Positions 16,384 to 26,073 of a stretch of 64,000 bases of DNA are shown here, in pieces. The position numbers and the translations under genes were made by a program. The notes beneath the pieces were generated by a model that had not been told where the DNA came from, did not search any database, and saw only the letters and a list, made by a program, of their open reading frames with translations. Each line of letters starts with the position of its first letter. Position 1 is the first letter of the stretch. The DNA is from Planctomycetota bacterium (GTDB lineage: Bacteria; Planctomycetota; UBA1135; GCA-002686595), in assembly GCA_002683825.1 (NCBI GenBank), contig NYUD01000019.1, forward strand, positions 1 through 64,000. The letters are read 5' to 3'.

Positions 16384-17751
16384 GTGCCCGAAATCTACGA
16401 TTCGATTCTGGAAGCCATCGGCCGAACTCCGATGGTACGTCTCCGCGCCGTTGGCCGAAGCACCGGCTGCGAGATTCTCGCCAAGTGCGAGTTCCTGAAC
16501 GTCGGCGGATCCGTCAAGGATCGCATCGGCAAGCGTATGGTCGAGGAGGCCCAGAAGTCGGGCCGCATCAAGACCGGCGACACGCTGATCGAACCGACCA
16601 GTGGAAATACCGGCATCGGTATGGCCCTCGCCGCAGCGGTTTACGGCTATCGCATGGTCGTCACCATGCCCGAGAAAATGAGCCGTGAAAAGCAGGTCGT
16701 CCTTGAGGCCCTCGGCGCCGAAATCATTCGCACGCCGACCGAAGCCGCGTGGGACGCGCCCGAGAGCCACATCGGTGTCGCCAACGAACTCTGCGGGATC
16801 CTCCCCAATGCCCATATCCTGGATCAGTATTCCAACGAGGACAACCCACTGGCCCACTACCACGGCACGGGGGCCGAAATCGTCGAGCAATGCGACGGGA
16901 AGATCGACTACCTGGTGCTGACCGCCGGAACCGGTGGAACCATCACCGGCATCGCTCAAAAAGTGAAAGAGGAGATCCCGGGCGTCAAGGTCATCGGCGT
17001 CGATCCCGTCGGATCGATCCTGGCAGGTCCCGGCGAAATCGGGTCGTACAAGGTCGAGGGAATCGGCTACGACTTCATTCCCGGAGTGCTCTCCCAGGAC
17101 ATCGTCGACGAATGGGTGAAGAGCGAGGACGGTCCATCCTTCCGCATGGCTCGGCGCCTCATTCGCAGGGAAGGCCTCTTGGTCGGCGGAAGCTCCGGAT
17201 CGGCCGTGTGGGCCTCGATCGAAATCGGACGCAAGTACGGACCCGACAAACGCATCGTGACATTACTGCCGGACTCGGTGCGCAACTACATGACCAAGTT
17301 CCTCGACGATCAGTGGATGCACGAAAACGGTTTTTCCGAACGCCGCTGGGAAACCAGTTCGATGGGCGACCTGTTACGAGGCATGTCGCGTGGACTTATC
17401 TACACGACGACCAGCTCCGAAACCATCGCCGATGCTGTCATGGCGATGAAGGAGCACGGGGTCAGCCAGCTTCCCGTACTCGAAGGCGAAAAACTCGTCG
17501 GCGTGGTCACCGAGTCGGACCTGCTTTCGAAGATGGTCGAGGGTCGTGCAACGCTGTCGGGCGCTGTCGCCGAAGTGATGTTCCGCAACGTCGAGACGGT
17601 TCATATCAACGACGACGCACGCTCATTGACCGACCTCTTCGCCCGCGACCTGGTGGCGTTGATCGTCGATGACGATGTACACCTCGTCGGCATCCTGACC
17701 AAGATGGACCTGGTCGACCACTTGACCGGCACCCCAAAAGAAGGCCGATAG
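16384..17751 (+). CDS. cbs: Cystathionine beta-synthase (PLP domain plus CBS pair)
   Basis: 455 residues. The PLP fold-type II domain (about 1-320) has the Lys in GGSVKDRIGKRM, the cofactor loop EPTSGNTGIGMA and the phosphate loop TAGTGGTITGI. The C-terminal ~120 residues hold two CBS repeats (TIADAVMAMKEHGVSQLPVL and a later copy). This architecture is that of cystathionine beta-synthase, which condenses serine (or O-acetylserine) with homocysteine; cysteine synthase activity is possible. The start is GTG at 16384 with GAAGGT upstream. A much longer in-frame reading to 14860 is antisense to dapF and rnhC and was not used. It may supply cysteine for bacillithiol made by genes elsewhere in this window. 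Confidence 0.93.
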   Translation: MPEIYDSILEAIGRTPMVRLRAVGRSTGCEILAKCEFLNVGGSVKDRIGKRMVEEAQKSGRIKTGDTLIEPTSGNTGIGMALAAAVYGYRMVVTMPEKMSREKQVVLEALGAEIIRTPTEAAWDAPESHIGVANELCGILPNAHILDQYSNEDNPLAHYHGTGAEIVEQCDGKIDYLVLTAGTGGTITGIAQKVKEEIPGVKVIGVDPVGSILAGPGEIGSYKVEGIGYDFIPGVLSQDIVDEWVKSEDGPSFRMARRLIRREGLLVGGSSGSAVWASIEIGRKYGPDKRIVTLLPDSVRNYMTKFLDDQWMHENGFSERRWETSSMGDLLRGMSRGLIYTTTSSETIADAVMAMKEHGVSQLPVLEGEKLVGVVTESDLLSKMVEGRATLSGAVAEVMFRNVETVHINDDARSLTDLFARDLVALIVDDDVHLVGILTKMDLVDHLTGTPKEGR

Positions 17752-17766
17752 AGGTACCTGCAAACC

Positions 17767-19473
17767 TCAGGACTTCGCCTCAGGTGAGCGGCTTGGTCGC
17801 AGGGCCAGAATCGATTCGATCAAGAGCCAGAGACCAAGGGCGAAGAGCACCCCGCCAACGGTGAGAAGAAGGCGGTCCTGCCTGGCGCCGCCAGGCGCGA
17901 ATGTTCGCAGGTTGACCCACATCGCCGTCAACGTACTGCCCATCATGAACACCGCCGGGATCGCTGCCGGCCACGACGGACGGCCTTTGTTCTTGAGGTA
18001 GAGCGTGACCACGGTAAGGGTCAACCCGGCCAGCAACTGGTTCGTTGTTCCAAAGAGCCCCCACAAAGCCAAACCGGCCGGGTTCCCGTCGACCTTGTAG
18101 AAGGAAAAGAGCGCGATCGAACCGCATGCCAAGGCCGTCGCAACGTAACGATTGCTCAAGCCTGGTATTCTGAATGAGACCGCGATTTCCTCCACGTTGA
18201 AGCGCAAGAGCCGCGTCGCCGAATCCAACGTGGTGAGCGCAAAGGACACCACGACCATCGCGATCATGGCGCTTGCGAGGGTTTCGGACAGGCCGAGCGT
18301 GGTGACAAAGCTGGTCGTTCCGTCGATAAAGGCGTCGATCTTCTTCGGCAAACCCTCCGCCAGCTTCCAGCTTCCATAGTGGTCGTGCCAGAGGTCTGTC
18401 GAGGCGAAGCCGGCCGTGCAGGCGAGCGTCGCGAGCAGCGCCAGGAGGCTTTCTCCGATCATCCCGCCATACCCGATCGGCCGGGCGTGGGTCTCTTTAT
18501 CGAGCTGCTTTGCGGTCGTTCCCGAGCTGACTAACCCGTGAAATCCACTGACCGCACCACAAGCGATCGTGATGAAGACGAAAGGCAGAAGCGGTGGCGC
18601 GCCCTCGGGGTGGACGACCAGGGCCGGTGCCGAAAACTCCGGCTGCAGTACGAAGAAACCGACATAGGCCAGACCCAGACCCAAGTACAAGAGAAGCGAG
18701 TTCAAGAAGTCGCGCGACTGCAGAAGTGCCCACACCGGCAAGACCGAGGCGGCGAAGGCATACAGCAAGAGGATGATCTTCCAACCGTCTGCGGAGGGCC
18801 AGGAGGATTCCCGAAGACCCAGGGTAGGCCACTGGAGACCCAACCAGATGGAGAACAACTCGATCGCGAAGCCGACGAGGATCACGGGCGTCAAGGGGAA
18901 GTCTCTGCGGTAGAGCAGATACCCCGCCACCATCGCCACCACCATCAAGAGCCCTGAGGGCAAGACGGCTTGAGGGTATCCGGCAATACCCGGCGCCAGT
19001 TCGATGGAGAACAGCCCCGCGATGACCAGGACGAAGACGCCCATGGCCAGGGAGACGCCGAAGAAGATGATCACGTGGAACAGCGTCCGGCCACGTGAAC
19101 CGAGAAGCCCCTCCGCCACCTGTCCGATAGACTGTCCACGCGAACGCGCCGATAGAACGAGCGCTGAAAAATCGTGCACGCAGCCCACGAAACACGCACC
19201 GACCACGACCCACAGGAGAGACGGAACCCAGCCCCAGATCACGGCGATGGCCGGTCCCAACATCGGCGCGAGCCCTGTGATCGACGCAAAGTGGTGTCCA
19301 AAGAGCACCTGCGGTCGCGATGGAACGTAGTCGATCCCGTCGCGCAGGGCGTGGGCCGGAGTGACCGCGTCCGGATCCAGCCGGAAGACCTTCCGGGCCA
19401 GAAACCCCCCGTAGAAGCGGTACGCCAGGAAGTACGCGACGAGGGCGAGGAGAGCTGCGAGCGCCGGAGTCAT
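17767..19473 (-). CDS. cstA: Carbon starvation protein A-family transporter
   Basis: 568 residues, polytopic. The ATG at 19473 begins MTPALAALLALVAYFLAYRF, the first membrane helix. Family features: DGIDYVPSRPQVLFGHHFAS, LAPMLGPAIAVIWGW, GCVHDFSALVLSARSRGQS, and GAVSGFHGLVSSGTTAKQLD. CstA proteins import peptides or pyruvate during carbon limitation. It is convergent with cbs (15 bp apart) and divergent from the coiled-coil protein gene at 19620. No btsS/R or yjiX-type partner is adjacent. Confidence 0.93.
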   Translation of the reverse strand: MTPALAALLALVAYFLAYRFYGGFLARKVFRLDPDAVTPAHALRDGIDYVPSRPQVLFGHHFASITGLAPMLGPAIAVIWGWVPSLLWVVVGACFVGCVHDFSALVLSARSRGQSIGQVAEGLLGSRGRTLFHVIIFFGVSLAMGVFVLVIAGLFSIELAPGIAGYPQAVLPSGLLMVVAMVAGYLLYRRDFPLTPVILVGFAIELFSIWLGLQWPTLGLRESSWPSADGWKIILLLYAFAASVLPVWALLQSRDFLNSLLLYLGLGLAYVGFFVLQPEFSAPALVVHPEGAPPLLPFVFITIACGAVSGFHGLVSSGTTAKQLDKETHARPIGYGGMIGESLLALLATLACTAGFASTDLWHDHYGSWKLAEGLPKKIDAFIDGTTSFVTTLGLSETLASAMIAMVVVSFALTTLDSATRLLRFNVEEIAVSFRIPGLSNRYVATALACGSIALFSFYKVDGNPAGLALWGLFGTTNQLLAGLTLTVVTLYLKNKGRPSWPAAIPAVFMMGSTLTAMWVNLRTFAPGGARQDRLLLTVGGVLFALGLWLLIESILALRPSRSPEAKS

Positions 19474-19619
19474 GGATGGGCCGGGAGTAGGAGCAGCATA
19501 TCCCCTGCGACCCCTCTCACCCAATCTCACGTTTTCCCCGATCCCGTGGGGCGAGCATCGAGGGAAGGGCCTCTTGGAGCGGGGAAACCATCGCTCGGTG
19601 TGATAAAAACCCTCCCGCG

Positions 19620-20411
19620 ATGTTCCGCAATTTCAATGTGTTCCTGCGCACGATCGTCCTGGCCGGAGCTCTCGTCCTGGGGGGGTGGTGGACCCTCTTT
19701 CTGAGGGAGCGCTTCTCCGACCACCGCCAGGCACTCGATGTCGCGCAGGCGGAAATCGAGTCGCTTTCGGGAAACCTCCAGGAAAGCGAAGGGCGCATCC
19801 ACGAGCTGAACAATGTCGTGGGCGAGCTGCGCGACACGGTTGTCCTCAAGGAAGAGGAACTGGAAGAGCTCAGCATCGCCATGAGCCTGCTCAAGATCGA
19901 CCACCGGCTCGCACGCATCGATGTGATCGCCCAGGAGGCCGACCCTGACGATCCCGATCAGATCTACACCCAAGTGAGGTTCATCGAGCTCGACTCCGAA
20001 GGCCAGGCGAGCGGACCGGGAATCGAAGCTACGCTGAAGGGCAAGACCGTCTACGTCGAGACACTCGTCGTCAAATTCGGCGACGAGTTTGTGGAGAGCG
20101 GTGATTCTCTACGCGGAACTTCCATCTGCCTATTTCGAAGGCTCTTTGGCGAGGCACAAAGCCCGAACGATGGAGTCGAGATTGACCCGGCGGGCCTGCA
20201 GCCCCTGGCCTACACGGGCGTCGAAGGTCCGAGCCCGCTACATCGCGAGCTGTGGAGTCGCTTCTGGGAGTACGCCAACGATCCCGAGCTCGCGGAGGAA
20301 CGCGGCGTGAAAGCGATCCACGGAGAAGCCCCCTTCATCGAGGTACGTCCGGGCAAGAGCTATCGCGTGGAACTACGAGCCTCCGGCGGCCTGACGATTC
20401 ATGCCGAATAG
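19620..20411 (+). CDS. Membrane-anchored coiled-coil protein of unknown function
   Basis: 263 residues. There is a single membrane helix near the N-terminus (IVLAGALVLGGWWTLFL), then about 55 residues of heptad-like Glu/Leu-rich sequence (about 40-95, including LKEEELEELSIAMSLLKIDH) predicting a coiled coil. A mixed alpha/beta domain follows that begins RLARIDVIAQEADPDDPDQI and ends RPGKSYRVELRASGGLTIHAE. It should be anchored in the inner membrane with a periplasmic body. I do not recognise the family. The ATG is preceded by a short AT-rich GATAAAA tract (about 19600). It is convergent with the methyltransferase gene (6 bp). Confidence 0.75.
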   Translation: MFRNFNVFLRTIVLAGALVLGGWWTLFLRERFSDHRQALDVAQAEIESLSGNLQESEGRIHELNNVVGELRDTVVLKEEELEELSIAMSLLKIDHRLARIDVIAQEADPDDPDQIYTQVRFIELDSEGQASGPGIEATLKGKTVYVETLVVKFGDEFVESGDSLRGTSICLFRRLFGEAQSPNDGVEIDPAGLQPLAYTGVEGPSPLHRELWSRFWEYANDPELAEERGVKAIHGEAPFIEVRPGKSYRVELRASGGLTIHAE

Positions 20412-20417
20412 GTCCGG

Positions 20418-21125
20418 TTACACCCGCGCTTCAAAGACGATCAAACGCTCGTAGTGCCTTCCGTTACGCACCGAGTAGGCTCCGGGCACCTGCGCCATCT
20501 CGACGATGTAATCCGGATGGTCAAAATAGTAGTCGCGGAAAGGCCCGTCGGTTTCTCCTACGACGCGGACTTTCATGCCGCACTCATGCATCAATCCAAT
20601 GCTGCGCGGAATGTCGGCCATGCTCGACTGCACAAACACGAGTCGCCCGCCCTTCTTCAACAGCGTGTGGGCATCGAGAATCAACTTGTCGATGAAATAG
20701 CGTCGATAGGCCTTGCCTGACTTGCCGAAAGGCGGATTGGCAATCAATACGTCGTACGGGCCGCCCTCGACATGGGTCCAATCGGCAATCTGATAGTCCA
20801 CGGGAATCTGCACTCCGTGCTTTTCGATGTTGTGCCTGGCGTTGTCCATGGATGTCTGCTCGATCTCCGTGACCGTCAGAACGCTGGCACCGCGGTATAC
20901 AAGCAAGATCGAGTGGAGGCCGCAGCCCGTGCCCAGTTCCAACACCTTTGCGTCACGGAAGTCCATCGTGCAGATCATGTTGCCCAGATGAACCCCATGC
21001 GGGGTGGGCATCCACACCTTCTCCAAGACATCGAGTTTCAGCACATGCTCGCCAAACTGCTGCACTTGCATCGGATGCAGCTTGTCGCGATCGAGGCGCT
21101 GCAACCCTTCTTTACCTGGTCCCAT
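20418..21125 (-). CDS. Class I SAM-dependent methyltransferase (N5-glutamine/N6-adenine type motif)
   Basis: 235 residues. The SAM-binding motif is VLELGTGCGLHSILLVYRG, followed by a GTG-loop acidic residue (VTEIEQTSMDNARHN). The catalytic-type motif is IANPPFGKSGK (NPPF), found in methyltransferases acting on planar amide or amino groups such as PrmC/HemK and some rRNA/tRNA enzymes. The substrate is not assignable. The ATG at 21125 has a good GGAGGGAG upstream. It sits 16 bp after the glycosyltransferase gene on the same strand and ends 6 bp from the convergent neighbour. Confidence 0.85.
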   Translation of the reverse strand: MGPGKEGLQRLDRDKLHPMQVQQFGEHVLKLDVLEKVWMPTPHGVHLGNMICTMDFRDAKVLELGTGCGLHSILLVYRGASVLTVTEIEQTSMDNARHNIEKHGVQIPVDYQIADWTHVEGGPYDVLIANPPFGKSGKAYRRYFIDKLILDAHTLLKKGGRLVFVQSSMADIPRSIGLMHECGMKVRVVGETDGPFRDYYFDHPDYIVEMAQVPGAYSVRNGRHYERLIVFEARV

Positions 21126-21141
21126 GGCTCCCTCCAGTCAT

Positions 21142-22578
21142 TCAAGCGCCTCGAAGATCCCGCCACCAGTCTCGCAGCGAGAGGCCTCCGACCCAAGCAA
21201 AGCCCCAGAAGAAAAGGAGCAGGAACGGCAGGGATCCCCAGACGTGCAGTTGAAGAGCTCGCACGACCGCCATCGCGAACCAGACGGCCAAGAGCAACTC
21301 CACGCCGGGGATGCCGTGAAAGGTGGCGCGGTAGGCCTGCGTGCAGGCTGATTCTCCCCGCTTCGGCGTACGCACAAACTCACCCGTGTTCTGGAACAAG
21401 CCCTCGAGCACCGCGCGTGTCTGGGCGACGCACATACCGATGCCCAACGACATTGCCGCCGGCACGTCGATCCAGCGGCTTCTCCTACGACGGCCCAGCA
21501 CACGTTGGCTCGTGTCGTAGAAAACGATCACGGAAAGCGTGCAGAGCGCGAAGATTCCGAGGTGCCAGACCCCGCCAAAGCGCGTGTGTTGCGTGATCGA
21601 CAACGGAAGGAGAAAGGACAACAAGAGGATCAGCGGGTAACCGGTGTTGCCCGTGAGGTGGGCCGCAGCCTCCAACTTGTTCCGCAACGGAACCGGCGCC
21701 CGCAATATTCTCCAGCCGAGCTTGCGTGCGACCTGGACGGAACCCTTTGCCCAGCGGTGCTGTTGGGACTTGAAGGCGGAGATCCCCGGGGGCACCTCCG
21801 CGGGTGCACTCACCGACGGCACATAGAGAAAGCGCCAGCCGGCGAGTTGGGCGCGGTAGGAGAGGTCGAGGTCCTCCGTCAGGGTGTCGTGTTGCCAACC
21901 GCCGGCCTCCTCGATGGCCGCGCGGCGCCAAATCCCTGCGGTGCCGTTGAAATTGAAGAAGAGCCCGGACTGCGCGCGGACGCTGTGTTCGATGACGAAG
22001 TGTCCGTCTAGCAAGGTCGACTGCGCACGCGTCAACGTGCTTTCGTCACGGTTCTTGTGGTCCCAGCGCGCCTGAACCATCCCGACGCTCTCGTCCTCAA
22101 ACGAGGGAACCAGGCTCTTCAAGAAGTCGGTCCAGGGGGTGAAATCCGCGTCGAAGATGCACAGAAGTTCTCCGGCCGCCCGCGCCATACCGTAATCCAG
22201 GGCCCCGGCCTTGAATCCGGACCGATCCGGGCGGCGAATCACCGTGGCCCGGATGCCACGCTTACGTAGGGCTTCGACCTCGCTCTCGACGATGCCGGCG
22301 GTCTCGTCGGTCGAGTCATCCAGCACCTGGATCTCGAGCAGCTCCGGCGGGTAGTCCAGTGCACCGACGGAACGGATCAAGCGGGCGGCGACCGTACGCT
22401 CGTTGTAGAGCGGCAGCTGAACCGTCACGAGGGGCAGCCGGGGAGGGGACGGGTCCCCTCCCCGGGTACGAAATTCCCACCGAAAGCGGTGGATCATCCA
22501 CACCCGGTGAGCCCCGTAGAACCCCAGGAGGCCCAGGGTGATGAGGTAGAGGTCGGCGACGAAACTCTCGGTGAGCAC
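21142..22578 (-). CDS. Family 2 processive-type glycosyltransferase, membrane-bound
   Basis: About 478 residues from a GTG at 22578; the start is uncertain, and a longer Arg/Pro-rich reading to 22779 looks non-coding. There is an N-terminal membrane helix, then a GT-A domain with VTVQLPLYNERTVAARLI, the metal motif IFDADFTPW, the acceptor motif TLTEDLDLSYRAQLAGW and QQHRWAKGS (QxxRW), the D,D,D,QxxRW set of cellulose/hyaluronan-synthase-like and glucosylceramide-synthase-like enzymes. Several C-terminal membrane helices follow. It should polymerise or transfer a sugar from a nucleotide sugar at the inner membrane, perhaps for an exopolysaccharide or glycolipid. No cellulose-type accessory genes are nearby. 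Confidence 0.88.
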   Translation of the reverse strand: MLTESFVADLYLITLGLLGFYGAHRVWMIHRFRWEFRTRGGDPSPPRLPLVTVQLPLYNERTVAARLIRSVGALDYPPELLEIQVLDDSTDETAGIVESEVEALRKRGIRATVIRRPDRSGFKAGALDYGMARAAGELLCIFDADFTPWTDFLKSLVPSFEDESVGMVQARWDHKNRDESTLTRAQSTLLDGHFVIEHSVRAQSGLFFNFNGTAGIWRRAAIEEAGGWQHDTLTEDLDLSYRAQLAGWRFLYVPSVSAPAEVPPGISAFKSQQHRWAKGSVQVARKLGWRILRAPVPLRNKLEAAAHLTGNTGYPLILLLSFLLPLSITQHTRFGGVWHLGIFALCTLSVIVFYDTSQRVLGRRRRSRWIDVPAAMSLGIGMCVAQTRAVLEGLFQNTGEFVRTPKRGESACTQAYRATFHGIPGVELLLAVWFAMAVVRALQLHVWGSLPFLLLFFWGFAWVGGLSLRDWWRDLRGA

Positions 22579-22714
22579 AGAAATAAGGCGGGCCAGGGAA
22601 GCTCGGCACCCTATCAAATGCCAAAGCCCGAGTCGCGAGAAGAGGGCCCCCGAGGTCCGCAAGGGGCAGCGCTCGCAGACATACGGCGGCCGCGGGCGTG
22701 TCGGACCGACGTCG

Positions 22715-23581
22715 CTACAAGAGGTGGGTCGCGAAGGTCTCGACGGTCTCGGAAAGAACGGTCTCCAGATCGACGCCAACCTCGGTCAGGGGGTGCTTGG
22801 CCCCGAAGGTGTGCCCGGTGTCCGCAATCGCCAAGAAGCGCGCGACGTCGGGTTGGAAGGCGCGGTAGAGCATCTCCACCTCCTTCAGCGGCACCGCCTC
22901 ATCCTCCCTCCCGTGGCAGATCAGGGTCGGTGTCGAAAGGCGACCGCAGGCCTTCGAAATATCCAGGGTGGAGGCGTTGTTCTCGACATCGTTCAGCCAA
23001 CCCACCCCGAGCCGGTGCACCTGCCCCGTACGTCCGTTGGTGATCTCGGAATAGCCCTGCTCGCGCCACTTCGCGACGTCCCCCCGGCGGCGAGCAAAGT
23101 CGCCGATGGGCGCCCAGACGACGACCGCCCGATAATCGCGCCGAACGGCCGCATGCAGAAAAGCGACGGCCCCGCCGAGACTGTGGCCGAAGATGGCGCA
23201 ACGCGCCGGATCGATCCCGGGAAGACCCCGAGCTTCGATCCAAGCGCGAACACGACCGACGTCCTCCACCTCCCGCGATGGCGTGTTGTTGAAGAAAGCC
23301 TCGTCCTCGCTGATCTCGCAGGGATCCTCGCCGACACCGCTGCCCGAAAAATTGAAGGACACCACAGCGATCCCGCGCAAGACCAAGCGCGTGACGAGTT
23401 CGGGAAAGAAGCCCCAGTCCATGAAGCCCTTGAAGCCGTGCAGGACGAGAACGTAGGGCAACTCGTGGCCTTCCTTCTCGGTGCCTTCGGGCAACGCAAT
23501 TTTGCCGCGCACGATCCTCCCGGCTTCTTGCGGATCCTCGATGGTGAAGCCGCGCCTCTCGATCTGTCGGATCTCTGCCAT
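22715..23581 (-). CDS. Alpha/beta hydrolase (dienelactone hydrolase/serine esterase-like)
   Basis: 288 residues from the ATG at 23581, which has AGGTGA 8 nt upstream; a GTG 12 nt earlier is an alternative. The fold is shown by LVLHGFKGFMDWGFF (oxyanion region), the nucleophile elbow FGHSLGGAVAFLHAA, the Asp strand LICHGREDEAVPL and the His in IADTGHTFG. Cytoplasmic, with no signal peptide. It follows the secreted S9-like protein gene by about 15 bp. The substrate is unknown; ester or peptide substrates are possible. Confidence 0.87.
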   Translation of the reverse strand: MAEIRQIERRGFTIEDPQEAGRIVRGKIALPEGTEKEGHELPYVLVLHGFKGFMDWGFFPELVTRLVLRGIAVVSFNFSGSGVGEDPCEISEDEAFFNNTPSREVEDVGRVRAWIEARGLPGIDPARCAIFGHSLGGAVAFLHAAVRRDYRAVVVWAPIGDFARRRGDVAKWREQGYSEITNGRTGQVHRLGVGWLNDVENNASTLDISKACGRLSTPTLICHGREDEAVPLKEVEMLYRAFQPDVARFLAIADTGHTFGAKHPLTEVGVDLETVLSETVETFATHLL

Positions 23582-23596
23582 GGGTCGTATCACCTG

Positions 23597-26050
23597 CTAG
23601 CGCCAAGCGCTCTCGCCGGGGGTCCAATCGGGTCGAAAGTAACCGCTGCCGCGAATACCGCTCAGACCTTCCTCGAGGAATTCCGGCCCGAAGACGATCC
23701 AATCGGGATAGCCCACCCCGGAGACAAAGTAAGGCAGAAAGTCGGTCACGCGGTTGCCGACTTCTCCCGTTCCACCCACCACGGCGACGGCGGCGAGTCG
23801 GCTGTCCTTGCGCGGGTAGATCGCCAGCAGAGCGTGTTGGTCTCCTTCGAGCTCCTTGTCGCCGATGCGAACCACGCCACGGCGCAGGTCGAACGCATCG
23901 GATTCCATGACCCGCGGCCAGGCCAGGTTCGTGTCGCGATTGCCGTACAACACCACGCCCCGATCCACGAACGATGCGGGATCGAAATCCCGATCGGCGA
24001 CGAGATCGACCGCTCCGTTGCCTCGGTAGCGCCAGGTTTCCTGATCGAAGCGCGCCTTCTGGAAAGACCAGTCGTTTTCGGCCTGCGTTCCGCCTGTGGC
24101 AAATACAAAGATCATGCGATTGCGAAAGGCGTCTTTGAATGGACCGGCACGCGCAGGGCTCTTCGACGGGCGCGGGATGTAGTCCGCCGGTTCCCAACGG
24201 CCGTTTCGGCGAGCCAACACGATGCGTTCTGTGGCGAGGTGAAAAGCGACCGGCACCCTTTCTCCATCGGCCAGAAGGGTCAATGGCTCTCCGACGCTCA
24301 GCCGCGGCCCGTCGCCCTCTTTTTCTTCGGCAAGCGCCTCCAATTCGAGCGCGAACCGTGCGACGTTGTCGAGCTCGAGATGGATCTCGCGCTTCTCCGG
24401 GTCGATCCGCGCCTGGACGCGACTGGGTTCCATCGAACGCTCTTGCGCTTCCACCACGACCCAATCACAGCGCGAGGAAATCGAGGGATTGATCGTGGTG
24501 AAGTCGACCTCGAGAACGCTACGCGGGTCGGGCAGCGTGTTTTGCTTCAAGAACTCGAACAAAGGCGGCCAGTCCATGCAGGCATTGCCCCACCAGTGAC
24601 CGGCACCCGGACGTTCGTAGTAGGCGAAGTTCGGGTGGAATGCCGCGAGCTTCTCACGCATTGCACGCGCCTCCTGCACGGAAACCGTTTGATCGTTGTC
24701 TCCATGAAGAACGTAGATGCCGCTTTGAAGGTAATTGCGTTCGAGGAGCGACGTTCGGCTCGCGTTCGTCGCACGCGTCAGGTGTGCGCCGATGGGATCG
24801 TCCTCGGGGAAGGCACCCGCACCTCCGTAGCCCCAAAAGTCGCGCCACCCGGCACTCGGCGCGATGGCTGCGAAACGATCGGGAAAGTGCGCCCCGATCT
24901 GCCAGGTGCCGTGGCCCCCCATCGAATGCCCGGTCAGGTAGGTCCTGCGAGGGTCGGTTCCAAACCGCTCCTGCGCCAGTTCCAGAACCTCGAGCGCATC
25001 GAGCCGCCCCCAATCCTCCCAGTCGAAGCCGAACTGGCGACGGTTGGTGGGCGCGACGAGAACCCCCCAGTCCCTCGGGCGGTAACACTCCGCTTGCCGC
25101 CGTCCTTCTACACCTGCACCGTGCAAGGAAAGAAAGAGCGCCGGGGTCCCGGCCGGCTCTTTTTCCGGCGGTGTCACGGCGAAGTACTGCACACTGCCGT
25201 CGATTTGACTGACGAAAGTGCGCGCGTGCTTTTGACGCGGGCTACGTACGCGTAGCTCGAGCGGCAGGGTGTGGCGGATCGTCCCGGCGGCGTCGAACAG
25301 ATCGAGCGTTACGGAGAAGGACCCGGCCTCCTCGGCTAGCGTCTCGGGAGCGGCGAGGCCGATCTTGCACTTCTGAAAAGATGAGGGATAGATCCTGGGA
25401 AGCACACTCGCGCACTCGCTGCCATCCGCACCACGGGCGACGACGCGATAACCGTCGATGGGCCGGAGCCCGGCGTTCGCGACGAGGATCCCCGCCCAAA
25501 GCGTCTCCGTTTCACCGTGCAGAACATCGGGCAGGGTGCGGTCTTTCTCTTCGAAGTAGACCGCAGCCGGAGCCGGCTGAAGCTCGGCCCGCAGTTCTCC
25601 ACGGCCACAGCGAAATAGGAACCTGTGTGCACCCGCCTCCAGGGCGAGTGGAATGCGCGTCAAACCCAGGGAGTACGGGTCGCCGTAGTGGGAAACGCCG
25701 TCGACAAGGACGTGCGCGTGGCCGCGCGCATCGAGTCTCCAGGCACCGCTCTCGGGAACATCGACGCTCGCAAAAGCCCAACCTCCGCGGAAGGGCGCAC
25801 CCTTGAACCAGCCCTTCTCATCCGCTCCGAACATCCGCCATTGGCGCTCACCGCCGCCGGCGATCCCGATCGCCTCTCCCTCTACTGGAAGGACGTCACC
25901 GTCGACCGCCAAGAGGATCTCCATCCCATCCGTGTAGACCGGCGAGCGCGTTTTTTCGCCGAGTCGCTCCACGGCGAGTACATGGCGAAAAACGATGTCA
26001 TCGGTCGTCTGAAAGAGCAGCGAAAGCGCACAGAGAGACTGGAGAATCAT
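23597..26050 (-). CDS. Secreted prolyl-oligopeptidase/esterase-like alpha/beta hydrolase
   Basis: 817 residues. A short hydrophobic leader (MILQSLCALSLLFQ) suggests export. The N-terminal ~270 residues are a beta-rich region. The hydrolase domain begins near FLSLHGAGVEG and contains the nucleophile elbow YLTGHSMGGHGTWQIGAHFP, the Asp in VLHGDNDQTVSV and the His in ERPGAGHWWG. The pattern is that of secreted peptidase S9/PHB-depolymerase-like esterases common in planctomycetes. The C-terminal ~280 residues are another beta-rich region, including a stretch (MIFVFATGG...) that in related proteins accompanies the hydrolase. The first gene of the pair with the cytoplasmic hydrolase. Confidence 0.82.
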   Translation of the reverse strand: MILQSLCALSLLFQTTDDIVFRHVLAVERLGEKTRSPVYTDGMEILLAVDGDVLPVEGEAIGIAGGGERQWRMFGADEKGWFKGAPFRGGWAFASVDVPESGAWRLDARGHAHVLVDGVSHYGDPYSLGLTRIPLALEAGAHRFLFRCGRGELRAELQPAPAAVYFEEKDRTLPDVLHGETETLWAGILVANAGLRPIDGYRVVARGADGSECASVLPRIYPSSFQKCKIGLAAPETLAEEAGSFSVTLDLFDAAGTIRHTLPLELRVRSPRQKHARTFVSQIDGSVQYFAVTPPEKEPAGTPALFLSLHGAGVEGRRQAECYRPRDWGVLVAPTNRRQFGFDWEDWGRLDALEVLELAQERFGTDPRRTYLTGHSMGGHGTWQIGAHFPDRFAAIAPSAGWRDFWGYGGAGAFPEDDPIGAHLTRATNASRTSLLERNYLQSGIYVLHGDNDQTVSVQEARAMREKLAAFHPNFAYYERPGAGHWWGNACMDWPPLFEFLKQNTLPDPRSVLEVDFTTINPSISSRCDWVVVEAQERSMEPSRVQARIDPEKREIHLELDNVARFALELEALAEEKEGDGPRLSVGEPLTLLADGERVPVAFHLATERIVLARRNGRWEPADYIPRPSKSPARAGPFKDAFRNRMIFVFATGGTQAENDWSFQKARFDQETWRYRGNGAVDLVADRDFDPASFVDRGVVLYGNRDTNLAWPRVMESDAFDLRRGVVRIGDKELEGDQHALLAIYPRKDSRLAAVAVVGGTGEVGNRVTDFLPYFVSGVGYPDWIVFGPEFLEEGLSGIRGSGYFRPDWTPGESAWR

Positions 26051-26073
26051 GGGCGCAACAGCATAGCGAGCTG

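Noticed and set aside
22571-25255. 894-residue plus-strand frame opposite the hydrolase genes
   Set aside because: Antisense to two well-supported alpha/beta hydrolases with active-site motifs; composition is that of a shadow.
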